Shown here: piece by piece, positions 36,124 through 48,593 of the stretch
Layout of the letters: every line of letters begins with the position of its first letter
Numbering within the stretch: position 1 is the stretch's first letter
Assembly (NCBI GenBank): GCA_033239525.1
Contig: BSYO01000013.1
Span: 10,130,501 to 10,194,500 of the forward strand
Direction of reading: 5' to 3'
Source of the DNA: Nepenthes gracilis
Taxonomy: Eukaryota > Streptophyta > Magnoliopsida > Caryophyllales > Nepenthaceae
Length of the DNA stretch: 64,000 bases
Program-made: the position numbers and the translations under genes
Notes under the pieces: model-generated
The model's input: the letters and a program-made list of their open reading frames with translations, nothing else
Databases searched by the model: none
What the model was told of the DNA's origin: nothing

Positions 36124-39100
36124 TCCAATTTCAAATGATATATCAACAGGTTGTTACTCAAGTTTCAAGACACAGCTTTATCAAGATGATCAGCAAACAT
36201 GTCTTCCTGTGGTAAAAGAGAAGCCAAGTACAATTTAAGATGGTATATGTAAATCAAAACACAAGACAACACTGAAACTATGTAAACTGTAAAAATAATA
36301 GAGCAACTAAGCAACTCAATAATAAAATGCACTACACAATTCCTTCATCAGATAGGAGAAAAGCATATCCAACTTAAGAAGGCATCCATGACTATTAGGA
36401 TCTTAATAAAATTGCAGGAGTGTGAAATTGAAGTAATTGCCTCACAAAATGTTAACCGGAAAAGCAAATACCCATACAAATGATTCTAAATAGACAATTA
36501 GTCCATTTACAATATGTCAGTCAAGATCTCTCTGCATGTCAAATCACTCAAAAGTAGCATGTTTGCATTGCTGCTTTCACCATCAAGGGCCCAAGGAAAA
36601 AAAAATCCAATGTTTAAAATCTTGCATCTTTTCTTAGGCCCATAAATGAGTTGGTACAAAAATCCAGCATCATTATCAAAATAAGAATAGTCCAAAATTT
36701 CTAGTTGGAGCATGGATGTCAAGTTTTTAGACTTGGACATCTTCTTATCTCTATCTCACTCCCTCTCTATCTCATCTTTTTTTCCCTTTTTTCTTGAGCC
36801 CTGAGGAGAGACAGTACTTTACCCCTTACATCAGCATGTGCCTCTTATTTCTCAGGAAAATAAGACAGCGGGTTCAAAGCGAATATGTGTGGCAAAATCC
36901 AAACAAAAAGAAGAAGAGTTAGTTGTAGCTGTTGCTAGGATAATATCACTGGTACTAAGATAAGAGAAATTCCCAGTGAAGCCTCTACATGGATCCATGT
37001 ATAGGCACCAAATGAATTGGCATTATTATAAAGGCACTGTGAGTGTACACTTTCATTGCAATAGCACCATTATTTAAACAATAAATTCTGAGGAAAACCC
37101 ACTAGTCGCCAGAAATAAACTCTGAAATCCAGACGTTTTTGGACATTCAGCAACTCCATCACTCAAAGAGAATTCTTTTCCAATGAAATCATATTAAAAT
37201 TACAAAAGATCAGTCTCTTTCTCTCCTATACTAGAATATCTCAAGAGTCTTGAAAATTCATCCAACTCCACTCAAAAAGATTTATTTTCCAAGTACTGGA
37301 TGCGGGACAGCAAGGACAAGAAACAACCAGCATGACCAAGTACAAACTAATGCCACTTTCCCATAACATCCAAGAAAAATCCATCAGGTATTGTTACCAA
37401 GCGAACAAGGAGGCAAGAAACACTTGAAAAGACTTGCTAGAATATCTTGCTGTGTGTCAAATGCTGCCTTCTATGTGGTAGATTTAGTACTTAATAATTA
37501 TTAGCTTTTCTGGTGATCAGAAGGCAAGATGTACAGAGACAGACTATAGCTGGTGCCTATTTCTAAATTTTTGTTTTCTTTTCCTCTTTTATTCTTGTTA
37601 TACTGCAATGCAACATAAAAGACATAACATCTAAATGGCAGTTGAAAACATCCAAAGCATGAGCCCCAACCATATGCGTGGGGCACCTTCTACTGCAGGG
37701 CCCAGGACTAGATGAGCCCCTTCATCCCCTTATGCCTAAGGTAATTGCATGGTGTGGTTCAAATCAACAAATTATGACTGCAAGAAATTTGGTCACCAGA
37801 CGTACTGAATGAGCATGTTTCTTTCACCACAGTGTAATTCAGAGTGCACAAGTATCTTGCACAACATCACAAAGAGCTATCATCATCTCACACCTAGTTT
37901 CGTCCTAGAATTCTTAAACTCACTCGACCAATTTGATTCGTCATATTGGATCTAAACCATTGATCCAAGATACTTGAAATGATCTCACTTTCAATTAGCA
38001 CTTTTTGTTGGCAAACACCATGACCAAGTATTGTATTTTTAATCCTTTTTAGAGATCTTCAGTGTCATTGAGACCTAGTACATGATGTGTGCTTGAAAAA
38101 TGCTTGAGTAAGATTTTAACTTGTTGCTAGATGACGGCTTAATAAAGTTACTATAGCTACATGAGATAGCCATAAGATGGAAGCACAAGCTGCAGAGATC
38201 CAGAGTTGATTCGTAGGATAGCAGTGAGACAGTCGCTCACTCTATAGAGGGACATAACATATTAATGCAACGTTCACATGCCTCTTCGTTCGAACAAAAG
38301 TCCGGTTACTAGCACTACCTGTGTTTCTGATTGTGCTTTCACTAACTATTTACTACATAGAGGGGCACAACTTTTAAAAACTTGAGGGCAGACATGGTGG
38401 TTCATTTCCTCTGATATGGAAAGAGCACTATAGGTGGCCTGAATCTTCAAGACTAGTGGAAAGAACTACTTTTTAGAGAGCCACCAATATTTTGAGAGAG
38501 TTTCATATTTTCACTTGATGATTTGTTCATAAAATCTTTTGAAAACTCTCACCACAACCTGTAAAACATATTACTCGATCTATCATCCTACAAAGTATCG
38601 ATATGTGGCTCGTATGCAGAATCAAGGCGATGATTTTGGCTAGAATTTCAAGTCGGTGAAGAAAAATCCCAAAAATCCGAAAGGAATTTGGATATGTGGC
38701 TTGGAAGGCTAATTCGGATAGTGGACTCTTTGGTAGGGGCTTATGTTAGGGGGAGTCGACAAGAGGGATCTAATATATCTTTACCTATTATACTGTAAGT
38801 TAAATTTTTAGTAAATTTATCTTTTTGTAGCTTGGGAAATCTAGAGGGTTTTCTCTCGAATTAGTTTGTTCTTGAGTTTCCTTTCAACAATTCGATCATA
38901 TGTCATTTATATTTTTACAAACCGTTAATTATTTTGTTATGATTGTGGCCATCCTACTTATGATGTGTGTTGAAAGAGATGGATCTAAATCCTTATTTTT
39001 TCATATACCTATCCTCAACTCCCCATCACACAAAACTACTCAAACTGAACTTGAATTCCATATACTAGGTCTTCGTCTAGTCCATTCTACCACATTTGGC

Positions 39101-41926
39101 TAAAAAGAAATCAAATTTTAAGTTGCTTGATGATCTATCAATTATTCTTAGTGTACTAGATCATGAGTCTAAAAATTTGAAGTTAAAGGCATCCACCTTC
39201 CCCTTCCCGAACAATTATAGCATTGGACCATCTTTCAAAATAAAATCACATGCAAAAATTGTTGACAGATCAACTAGGGCCAGAAGTAACACAAGAACCA
39301 ATTTTTGGGTCTCTTTCTCAATTAACCCCCAAAATAATTCAATATGAAGCAGGATTATCTCTCTTTTCCTTTTCTAGCTTCACTCAATCTAAAGCTATGA
39401 GAACTAGGAGTGGCATACAACTGGCCATGTATTCAAGGCAATTCCAATTGATAAGGCCCACCAGATAGACTATTGGAGCCAAAGATGAGGGTGGTTCACA
39501 ATGTCTCAAGGAGTTTCAAACAAGCATGAGGTCATGATTTGTGTGTGTTTTGTCTTTGGGTAGTAAAATGGCAATTAGTGTAGGATAGCTGAGGCTTAGA
39601 GTTGTCAACTAAATGGTCTGTTAAGGGCCAAATCTTGTTTTGGCTTTCAATTGAAGATATTTTTTTCTTAGAATTTTTGTGTTTTTCATGGATGTGTGCA
39701 GACATTTAAGTTGTATAATTGTCAGGAATTAGCGTGTGCACCTGATGTTAGAATAGAAAGAACAAGTCCCTATTTATTTGGGTTGCAAAAGGTGATTGGG
39801 AGGTTCGATATTTTACAAACAGCATTAGATTGGAAGCTAAGGTTGCACGGCAAGTTGGAGATGATGCAGCAACAGAGGCAAAAGTAACATATAGCATTCC
39901 AGTACCAAAAGCAACGGAACTATGGTAGTGATAAAATCCTGAACTTTGGTAGTTGAATCATGGTCCATGTCAACAAGAAGAATAAATCAAAAATCAATAA
40001 AATTCAAGTCCATTCAAACCAGTTTACTAGCTAACACTTGCAAAATGAAGAAAACAAATATAGAATCCTAATTAGAAAAGCATAACTTCAACATATATTC
40101 AACTTCAATCTCTTGGCGCAACAATAATGTCACTTCATTGAGACATAGGGGTCATAAGTCTATACTATGGAATCAGTTTCCCAACAATGTCATGGGTAAG
40201 ACTGTATACATCAGACATTTTCCAAGCACCACAATGTTTGGAGAACTCATGCGGTAGGACTACTTTGCAGAGTACACTAAGCCCATGCACCACGGACTAT
40301 AAATGAATGCAAAACGCGGTAAGTATTCGTCTCATCCCAATTAATTTATTCCAGGGAGGGGGGCAGGCGATCCAGCATATCAAATTACCATCAAATGTTG
40401 TAATTTTGGCATTTGTAAATACCTAAATCAGCCCAATCATCGTAAATAGAATAAAAATAAAAATTGTTTGGAACAAAAAATTATAGAAAACCAACAGATA
40501 TTTGAGATGTGAGTAGGAGGAGACAAACATAAACCAATCATTGAACCCGTAATACAAATCCATCCCACAAATGCTTCGGTTTGGGTAAAAATCCAATGGC
40601 TTGGGACTGTGGTTTATACCTAAATCCAAACCCAACCCAAAACTATATTCCTTTTTTCTCTCTTAAAGAAAAAAATAATGAAAATTTGACGGTATTAATA
40701 TAGATCGTGATCAATTAATTAACAACACAATCCATCAATAAACATTCATATGTATAATCCATTAAACAAAATTTAGCTTATAAACAAACTTAAAACCATT
40801 CCTCCAACACCTCCAACTATCAAGCAATAACATAAATCTTCTAAATCCTAAAACCAGAAAACAATAGAAATCTACCTTACCTTTTTCAATTATCATGCAA
40901 CTCATAAAGACTCACTACAGAACCAAAATTGGAGAGACAAGACGGAGGTGGCTAGAAGAGTGGACTCCGGGGCTGGGGATAGGTGTGGCTGGGGGCTGCT
41001 GGCTGCCGAAAGAAGATAGCCAGAAAGACCAATGCGGCCAAGAGGAATGGGAAACGGTGAAAGAACATGGGGAAATTCGTGTTATGCTTATGCTTACATA
41101 TGCCATTAATTATATTCTATTATATAATATATATATTTTATAAATATAAATGTATATCTATGAATGTAACTATCTAACAATATGCATCATTATATATATA
41201 TACACGCACACATAATTACAAATATATATATATATATATATACATGTTGTCCTTGGTAACAAAAATGAAACGACTGAATACCCAAAGCATTTTGAAACTC
41301 AAACCTCATCCATCGAATACAAGATTCTTGGCAAAAACCACATAAAGACAGACAGATTCACGAGACAATGCAATAAGAAAATCACGATGAATAAGAAATC
41401 TAGGATTGAATAATTGTTCGAACATCAGATTCCTTGGAGCCTTTTGAAACAAAAAACAACAAATTCAACCGGCAAATTAAACCAAAGATTTGTAGCTGTA
41501 CATGTGGGTTAAAGGCAACGGCGAGGACACCAGGAACTATGTGAACCGTAGGAAGCGAGGTGACAACAGAGAGAGCTTCCCTTGATGTTAAACTTCATGC
41601 GGCCAGGGAGAAAATCAGGTATATTGCTGCGTTCTGACAATGATTGAAACAGACTTAATTAAAAATAACAAAAGACGTTCAAAGTGGACCCCATAAATGG
41701 CCAACTTAACAAGCATTACTTATTTTGGAAATTGTTTTTTTATTTTTTCTCTTTGCGGTTTTGTTTAAATTTTTATAATTTTTATAATTTTTATTTTTTT
41801 ATATTTTATTTATTATCTCATTGTCGAACAGTCAGTATAGGACTAGGCTTATAATTTTTTTATAATATTTTGAATTATCATTTGATTTATTTTAAATAAA
41901 ATTATTATTTTAGGTTAATTGGGTAC
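36120..41926. other. No gene recognised; upstream region of the MGSACC gene and repeats
   Basis: The part next to the exon should hold its promoter or a leader intron, but no clear TATA box or leader splice site could be chosen. Around 37990-38750 the sequence has the style of a copia LTR (AACACCATGACCAAG, GAGACAGTCGCTC, GTCCGGTTACTAGCAC), without a partner copy. An (AT)n run lies at about 41223-41242. Open frames at 38900-39468 and 40895-41143 have no family motif. The last 150 bases before element D are very AT-rich. Confidence 0.35.
41922..41926. repeat. Target-site duplication of element D, left copy (GGTAC)
   Basis: GGTAC precedes the LTR start TGTTAGAG and recurs exactly at 59833-59837. 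Confidence 0.93.
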
Positions 41927-42983
41927 TGTTAGAGACATTTATCTAATTGGCATATTCCGTAACCATATGTTTTATAGTATCGATGTCGGGTTGTGGGTTG
42001 TCCGGTTAAAGTCCGTTCTATCCGTTCTGCCATCTAGTCGCTCGAGCTGTCCAAAGCCCCCACGCTCACCTGGTGCTCGAACCCCGCTCGAGCCGAAAAT
42101 TCAGAAGGTTCCCGGCCCTCCAGGAGCTCGATACCTGCTCGAGCCGAAAATCAAGAAGGTCCCCGGCTCGCCAAGCGCTCGAGCCTAAAATCCAGTAGGG
42201 TGCCCGCTCGATGTGCGCCTTATGGCCGCTCGAGCGCCCGCAGGGTTTCTCACGAAACCCTACGGCCGCCCACTCGAGCGCCGGTGTAACTGGCAAAATT
42301 TTTGAACGATTTTTTTCGCCATCTATAAATACTAGCCTTATGTTTTGAAACCCTAAGAATTCTGGAGAGTTTATTTTCGTGCCTCCTTGAGAAGAAAGGT
42401 CTCTTGTGCCTCAAGTTTATTGTATTTCTTGAGAAAACCAAACACTACAAGATTGCTCCTTGTGTTCAAACAAGTTTTCTCATCCACCTTCTTTAACCAT
42501 TGATACATTGCCTTTTACCATCATTGGAGACGTTGGTCCGTAGAGAAGGAGATTCGTTCGTGATTGGCAATTCAATTGGTTCGAGGGAAGATTGACGTGA
42601 AGATCGGAAGGTATTCGGTTCCGTTGTCGCGGGCAAATCCAAGGAGTTCCTTGGTAGGGATCACGTGACGGGAGTAAGTCGGCTAGGTTAGCGCGTCGTT
42701 ACCACCCGGTCTGTAAGTTGATTTTCATAGTGCATTGCTTCCCTAGTCGTTGAAGCCCGGAGTATTGTTCTCGATACCGTGGGTATCGAGTTTTCACTTC
42801 GTCACCAAAAAATTGAGTCTTTATCTTTATTGCTTATAAGTACTTATATCATGTATGATTGTTAATCTTGTTAGCATCTAGTATTAAATATCTTTTACGT
42901 GTATTAGATATTTATTATTATATACTGCTTCTACTATACTTTTAATGGGGTCGAAACACGTTAGCACACAACGTGCTTTTTCA
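41927..42983 (+). repeat. Element D 5' LTR (1057 bp)
   Basis: It starts TGTTAGAGACATTTATC and ends GTGCTTTTTCA. A cluster of six CTCGAG palindromes lies at 42041-42278, upstream of a TATA box (CTATAAATAC, about 42322-42331). The LTR therefore shows U3, promoter and leader in the expected order. Confidence 0.93.
42322..42331 (+). promoter_or_regulatory. TATA box of element D 5' LTR
   Basis: CTATAAATAC occurs in both LTRs (again near 59171-59180), just after the CTCGAG cluster, and is followed by the conserved leader TTTTGAAACCCTAAG. Confidence 0.7.
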
Positions 42984-42985
42984 AT

Positions 42986-42997
42986 TGGTATCAGAGA
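42986..42997 (+). other. Element D primer-binding site
   Basis: TGGTATCAGAGA starts two bases after the LTR. It is the initiator tRNA-Met type. Confidence 0.85.
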
Positions 42998-43025
42998 CTC
43001 ACCCCGATCCACGCCCCCGATCTAG

Positions 43026-44830
43026 ATGTATTCTAGTCAATCACTGTCCGTTCTTCCCTATTTTGATGGGAGCAATTATGCTTATTGGAAAGTACGGATG
43101 AAAGCATTTTTGAAATCAATGGATGAACGAGTTTGGGTTAGTACCCAAATTGGGTGGACGTCACCCACAAGTTCCATCGATAACGAACCAAAAGCTGTAT
43201 CATTGTGGACTAAAGGAGAACTTGATGCATGCAATTGGAATAGTAAGGGGTTACATGCTATATTTATGACTGTTTCTCCAGAAGAATTTAAACGTATTTC
43301 TAAGTGTGAAAAATCTAAAGAAGCCTGGGACAGTCTTGAAATTACTCACGAATGCACGAAACTAGTTAAAAATTCAAAATTGTAAATGCTCACCACTAAG
43401 TTTGAAGAAATACGCATGAAAGATGATGAGTCTTTTGATGAATTCTATGCAAAATTGAATGACATTGTGAATTCTACTTTCAATTTAGGTGAACATATCC
43501 CGGAAACTAGAATTGTCCGAAAAGTTGTTAGATCTTTGTCTGAACGTTTTAGACCTAAAGTTACTGTTATTGAAGAAAGCAAAGATTTAGATAAACCGAG
43601 AATAAAAAAACTGGTAGGGTCTCTCCAAACATATGAGCACACTCTTCCTCAATGTAAGAGAAACAAATCAATTGCCCTGAAAACAGTAAAGGAAGAGAAA
43701 GATCGTCACTCAAACGATGAATCATGAGTGATGAGGATTTTGCTCTATTCGTTAAAAATTTTATGAAATTTTTCAAAAATAAGAACAGCAAACGATCTTC
43801 TAAAGTACCTAATCTGTCTCACAATCCATTCAAAAAGGATAAAAAGAAAACTAGAGATGTTAAAACCAAGAAATCTCCAGGAATCCAATGTCATGAATGC
43901 TCCGGTTTTGGTCATATCAAGACTGAGTGTCCAAATTTTAAGCGTCAAATCACAATGGTGACGAAGATGACTCAAATCACAATGAACAATCCTCCGAGGA
44001 TGATGAAATAAATTATATGGCATTCATGACATCTATCATCAATGGTGACGAAGCCACAAGTGCATCTCCCGAATAGTCAGATTCCTCTCATGAAGAATCT
44101 GATAATGATTTTGATCGGCTTCAAGAAGCGTATGATAAACTTTTTAAGGAATGTTTGAAAGTAAAGAAAGTGAATAAAAGTTTAAATAGTAAATTTATCA
44201 ACCTGGAAAGAGAAAAGGATGAAGTTGTAACGAAATTGAAGGGTGCCACTGTTATTCGTCAAGATTTGGAAAGTCAAAACAGCTCCTTAATCACTAGAAT
44301 TAAGACTCTAAAAGTGGAGCTTGAGAACACTAAAGAGGATCTGAAAAAATTCTTAAGTGGAACCCAAAAACTTAATCATATGTTAGGAATTTGGAAAATG
44401 ACTGGAAATAAAAAGGGTTTGGGATATGTTGAGAAAATCTCCCAACATGGTCCACAACCTAAAACTGTATTTGTTCCCGCTACAAAACCTCCACTTAAAA
44501 ATACTACCACTCCCAAAGTCATCAAGACCGTGCCTCAATGTGTGGAGAAAAGATTTGGCTCAACTTGTTTGCCTATCTCACATAATCAAAAGGTCATGAA
44601 CAAATCATCAAACACTTTCAAGGCCTTCAAAAATTTTAATCATAGGTCTATGAACAATTCTTTCAGACCTAAATTTGTGCCTACCTTCCATGCGTTTGGA
44701 AAAGTAGGTCATATTCGTCCTCGGTGCCACACTATGAATCTTCTGTATAATCAAAGACAAGGGCTAAAAATGAATAAACTCGTTGATCACATTCAGCACT
44801 TGGATGAACAAGTGAAAATGTTGAATTAGA
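43026..44830 (+). pseudogene. Element D gag, long form with coiled-coil, broken
   Basis: The start MYSSQSLSVLPYFDGSNYAYWKVRM is a typical copia gag start. A TAA at 43383-43385 interrupts it, with the same frame continuing MLTTKFEEIRMKDDESFDEFY. A one-base shift near 43725 moves the reading frame. A zinc knuckle CHECSGFGHIKTEC lies at 43889-43930 (all four ligands). A second knuckle-like FHAFGKVGHIRPRC near 44688-44729 has both first Cys replaced by Phe. Residues between about 44155 and 44370 (LEREKDEVVTKLKG and on) form a likely coiled coil. The long extension after the first knuckle is usual in Sirevirus Gag. Confidence 0.87.
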
Positions 44831-44832
44831 AA

Positions 44833-45270
44833 ATGCATTCGGGAAGAAAAATTTGGGTAAAAAAAAGTGAGCTGAAAAATTCTTCAAAAATAATCCAATG
44901 CCATGTTGCTCACATAGCCTTAAAAGCTCAAAATCAATCTCTGTGGTACTTGGATAGTGGATGCTCTAGACACATGTGTGGAAATAAAGCCATGTTCTCT
45001 TCAATGTCAGACCATCCTGATGGGACGGTCGTCTTTGGTGATGGCTCAAGAGCTCCTATCCTTGGTCGAGGCCTGGATTGGTATTTTGGTCTCTCAAAGC
45101 CATGTGATGTTTTGTATGTATCGGGATTAAAATCTAACCTCCTGAGTATTAGTCAATTTTATGATGACAACTTTGAGGTCCGATTTTTTCAAGATAAATG
45201 CTCCATCTATGACACAAATGGCTCAATTGTTTTAGAGGGAAAGAGAACTCCTGACAATCTTTATGGTATT
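44833..45270 (+). pseudogene. Element D protease and start of the integrase-linker region, cut by element E
   Basis: LWYLDSGCSRHMCGNKAMFSS carries the active Asp at 44953, which is intact, followed by VVFGDGSRAPILGRG and VLYVSGLKSNLLSISQFYDDN, the copia protease signature. The frame runs to LYGI, where element E begins at 45271. A stop at 44828-44830 separates it from gag. Confidence 0.9.
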
Positions 45271-46053
45271 TGTTGGGTTCAGTACCCAGGGTCCCCAATC
45301 CACCGGGTAAAAAGGACAAGTACTTGACCCGGGAAGATAAGTGTATCGGAGTCCGAGAATGATCACAGTAGTCCAAGAGAAGATCTCGAAATAACAGTGC
45401 AGGAACGTCCGAGGGCTTTGTAGCCCGAGAACCCTCATCATGCTTTGAACGTCCGCGGACCCAATAAAAGCACGAGGACTTATCCAAAAGCCAAAGTTCC
45501 AATCAATACGAGGACTCTTCAAGACGTCCGGGAATGCCAGCTCAGCTTCATAAACGTCCAAAACACGCATAAAGTCTGCAACACGCCACCACCGCTTAAT
45601 CGACACGCCGATCTAACATTCTGGCAAATACGGCGAAACGGCTCAGGCGGCCAAAAGTTGCCCATTCACGATAACAAACCTGACACAGCAGAGACGTGTC
45701 AGGAAAGTAGGTGGCCAGCCTGGCACCTAGCGGCCAACGGTAACATTTTCTCCTATATATACCCCCCTTGGGGCATCAGATAGAGGACCGGAAAATTTTT
45801 CCTTAAGCAAGAAAGAGAGAAAAAGCACAGCATTCAAAAACAAAAAGCAGAAAACCCTCTCCTCGGTTCTCGGACACCATCTTGTAAACAGCAATATCAA
45901 ACTTAGTGAAATCTTTTCCAGGCCAGGCCTCGTGGTTTTCCCTTCTCATTCAAGAGAAGGTTTCCACGTAAAAATATCGTGTTCAATCTCTCTTCTCTCT
46001 CACTCAATCATCATCACTTGTGTTGCTCGGACCCAAAAATCCGTAACGCAACA
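45271..46053 (+). repeat. Element E 5' LTR (783 bp)
   Basis: It starts TGTTGGGTTC and ends CGTAACGCAACA directly before the primer site. A TATA-like CCTATATATACCCC lies at about 45752-45765. Confidence 0.87.
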
Positions 46054-46054
46054 T

Positions 46055-46063
46055 TGGCGCCGT
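46055..46063 (+). other. Element E primer-binding site
   Basis: TGGCGCCGT follows the LTR by one base. It would pair with the 3' end of plant tRNA-Asp. Tat and Athila elements commonly use a site starting this way. Confidence 0.75.
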
Positions 46064-46155
46064 CTGTGGGAATCTTGGATTAAAAGTCAAGTTCTCATCC
46101 TCATAAACACATTCTAAACACACTCAACAACATCAACAATCAACAAGCACTAAAA

Positions 46156-47560
46156 ATGGTAAGCACCCGAGCTCAAGCGAGCGTTCCGGAAAGAGCTGCG
46201 GTGCAGCAGCAGCAGATCGACGCCCCCAACCCTTGCGCTGGCATTGAGAACCACTCTGATCCTGCCATGAGGGGATTAGCGGCAAAGGTGGACGAGATGC
46301 ACAAAGCCTTCATCGCTCTTTGCGCGAGAATAGACAAGAAGGAAAAGGGAGCCCCTTCCGGGGATCTCGGCGAGATATCCCGTAGCGAGGGGGAAGGCAC
46401 GAAGACGCGACGGGGCGCCACCCACCGAGATCTACCAAGGACAGAAGTCGCCTCAAGCGGCAGGCCCCCTCGCGGGCCAGAAGAACGTCGAGGAGCCCGA
46501 TCCCAGGGCGGCCAGGAGCATCGTGTCCGGGAGATAGCGGATGCGCCCAGGTCCCCACAAAGATCCAGAAGGACCCCGGAGAGGAGGGTGCACCAGCAGC
46601 CTGACGAGTTGAGGCACTTCCTCAACGCAAAAAAGGCGACCGCTCCACCACCCGTGGAGGAAAAGTTGGAAAAAGTATGGAACCGTGTGTTCGGAGAGAG
46701 CAGCGGAGCAAGCGTCCCGCAATCTCCGTTCACCACTGACGTTAGAGCAAGGGCACTGCCCTCGAAGTTCAAAATGCCCAATCTGGAGGCATACGATGGG
46801 AGCGCTGATCCCATGGATCACCTCAACATGTTCCGAGAGCACCTGAGCCTCCAAGGGCTTGATGAAACGGCAATGTGCCAGTGCTTCCCCTTAACGTTGA
46901 AAGGGGACGCCAGAGTTTGGTTCTATGGGATGCCCGCGGGCTCCATTAACACCTTCGGCGAACTGGCGACAGCGTTCCTGTCACAGTTCGCCTCCAGCAG
47001 AAGGGTGGAGAAGCAGCCCTGGCATCTCACCCGCGTGAAGCAGGGTGCCAGGGAGAGCCTGAGAGGCTTCTGGCCGGGAGTTCGTGTCCGAGGCCGCAGA
47101 TCCCTAAGGTTTGTCGATGGCGTGGCCGAATGCCTTCTGTCGGCCTCGAGGGGTTCCTTCTTCAAGCACCTTATCCATAAGGGCCCCCGTACCTTCAAGA
47201 GGCCGAGTCCATAGCAAGGGCCTATATTGCAGCGGAGGAGGCGAACGAAGCAAAGCGCCAAGCAAGGAGCGAGGACTACCGCCCAAGGACAGAGGAAGTG
47301 AAGAGGAAGGCCGGGGACTATCGCAGTCCCCCGTTCGTGACTGTGCATCAAAAGCACCACAAGCGTTCGAGATGCCCACGCCAGAGACGTTCCCCCAACA
47401 CGTCTCACTCCCTTGAACGACACGCGGACCAACGTCTTTGATGCAAATTCGAGGGGAAAAGTTCGTGAAGTGGCCCACGCCTCACGAAGAATCCAGACGG
47501 GGCGACGAGGCGAAGTTCCGCAATTTCCACCGCTACGAGAGGACACTGTGAAGACTGCAA
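46156..47560 (+). pseudogene. Element E gag, broken after the capsid core
   Basis: The frame starts MVSTRAQASVPERAAVQQQQ and is open for 352 codons to 47214. The N-terminal half is charged and low-complexity. Residues about 206-310 hold the retrotransposon Gag core: FKMPNLEAYDGSADPMDHL, CFPLTLKGDARVWFYGMP and INTFGELATAFLSQF. After about 47070 the frame departs from the family pattern. Pieces such as AESIARAYIAAEEANEAK occur in another frame near 47205-47250, so frameshifts or rearrangements have occurred. It would form the particle shell. Confidence 0.85.
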
Positions 47561-47564
47561 ATCT

Positions 47565-48593
47565 TTGCAGAGGGAGATCGAGGAGCTGATTAAGAGGGGC
47601 CACCTCAGCCGTTTCCTGCAACGACCCGGACAGTCTTCCGGAACAGCAGGCGAACCTGAGGCTGACCCACCAAGGAACAGGGTCGCGGCGGGAGTTATCA
47701 ACATGGTGTCCACCCATCCAGCTGGAAGCGACGGCCGAGATCATGCTGCATCAAAGAGGCCGCGGACTAGCTCCGGAGATGACATCATATGTTTTGGTAA
47801 GGAGGACATGGCCCATGTAACTTCCCCCCATTCTGACCCCCTTGTTGTAACTGCGCTCGTTTCAGATGGAGTAAATGACTTCCATCTGAAGCGAGTATTT
47901 GTTGATAATGGAAGTTCTCGCAACTTGCTTTATTTCGATGCTTATCAAAAGCTAGGACTAAAAAGAGACCAAATGAAGGCCCCGGAGGGGCCACTGTACG
48001 GGCTCGACAACGAGCCAGTCCCCGTCCAGGGCATCGTGCAGCTGGAGGTCACCTTAGGGACATATCCGAGGACTACGTCTAAGGTCCTCACCTTCTTGGT
48101 GGTGGACCTCCCGTCAGTTTATAACGCAATCCTCGGACGCCCCTGCTTGGCCACCTTCGGTGCCGTGACCTCCATCCCACATCTAAAAATAAAATTTCCA
48201 ACTCCATTTGGAATAGGGGAAGTCTTGGGCGAGCAGTCCGTTGGGAGAACGTGTTACCTGTCACAGGTCACACGGACTCCCCTTCCCCAACCAATGGAAG
48301 ACCTCGACCTCAGGGACGAGGCGACCCTCCAACAAGCACGGGCCGGTGAACCCACCGTAAAAATCCAACTGGATCCCGAGGATCCCGAGAGATGCGTCCA
48401 GATTGGAAGCTCTCTCGTCGAGTCCGTCCGAGAGAGCCTCACGACTCTCTTAAGAGAGAACTCGGACGTCTTTGCTTGGTCCCCAGCGGACATGCCGGGG
48501 ATTTCCCCCGAAACCATAACTCACAGGCTGGTGTGGATCCCCACCACAAGCCTATTAGACAAAAGCGCAGGAACTATTCAATGGAAAAGCTGA
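47565..48593 (+). pseudogene. Element E gag end and protease
   Basis: The open frame of 342 codons begins with REIEELIKRGHLSRFLQRPG, the end of Tat-type Gag. It continues with DDIICFGKEDM, HSDPLVVTALV and VKRVFVDNGSS-like VFVDNGSSRNLLYFDAYQKLGL near 47900-47950, the aspartic protease box as DNG. VYNAILGRPCLATFGA near 48118-48165 is the flap-to-C-terminal signature. The frame ends at 48593, out of frame with the RT, so a frameshift lies near 48525. Confidence 0.87.

Noticed and set aside
38900..39468. Run of open frames that might be a copia polyprotein start
   Set aside because: Looked for gag or protease boxes and found none convincing; only the upstream 37990-38750 has LTR-like style.
45149..45606. 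Overlapping minus-strand open frames
   Set aside because: They span the D-E junction and so cannot predate the insertion; no motif is present.
46173..46814. 213-codon minus-strand open frame
   Set aside because: It lies antisense to element E gag, whose plus-strand frame has clear Gag motifs; the GC-rich sequence keeps the opposite frame open.
46923..47744. 273-codon minus-strand open frame
   Set aside because: It is antisense to E gag-protease and has no recognisable domain.
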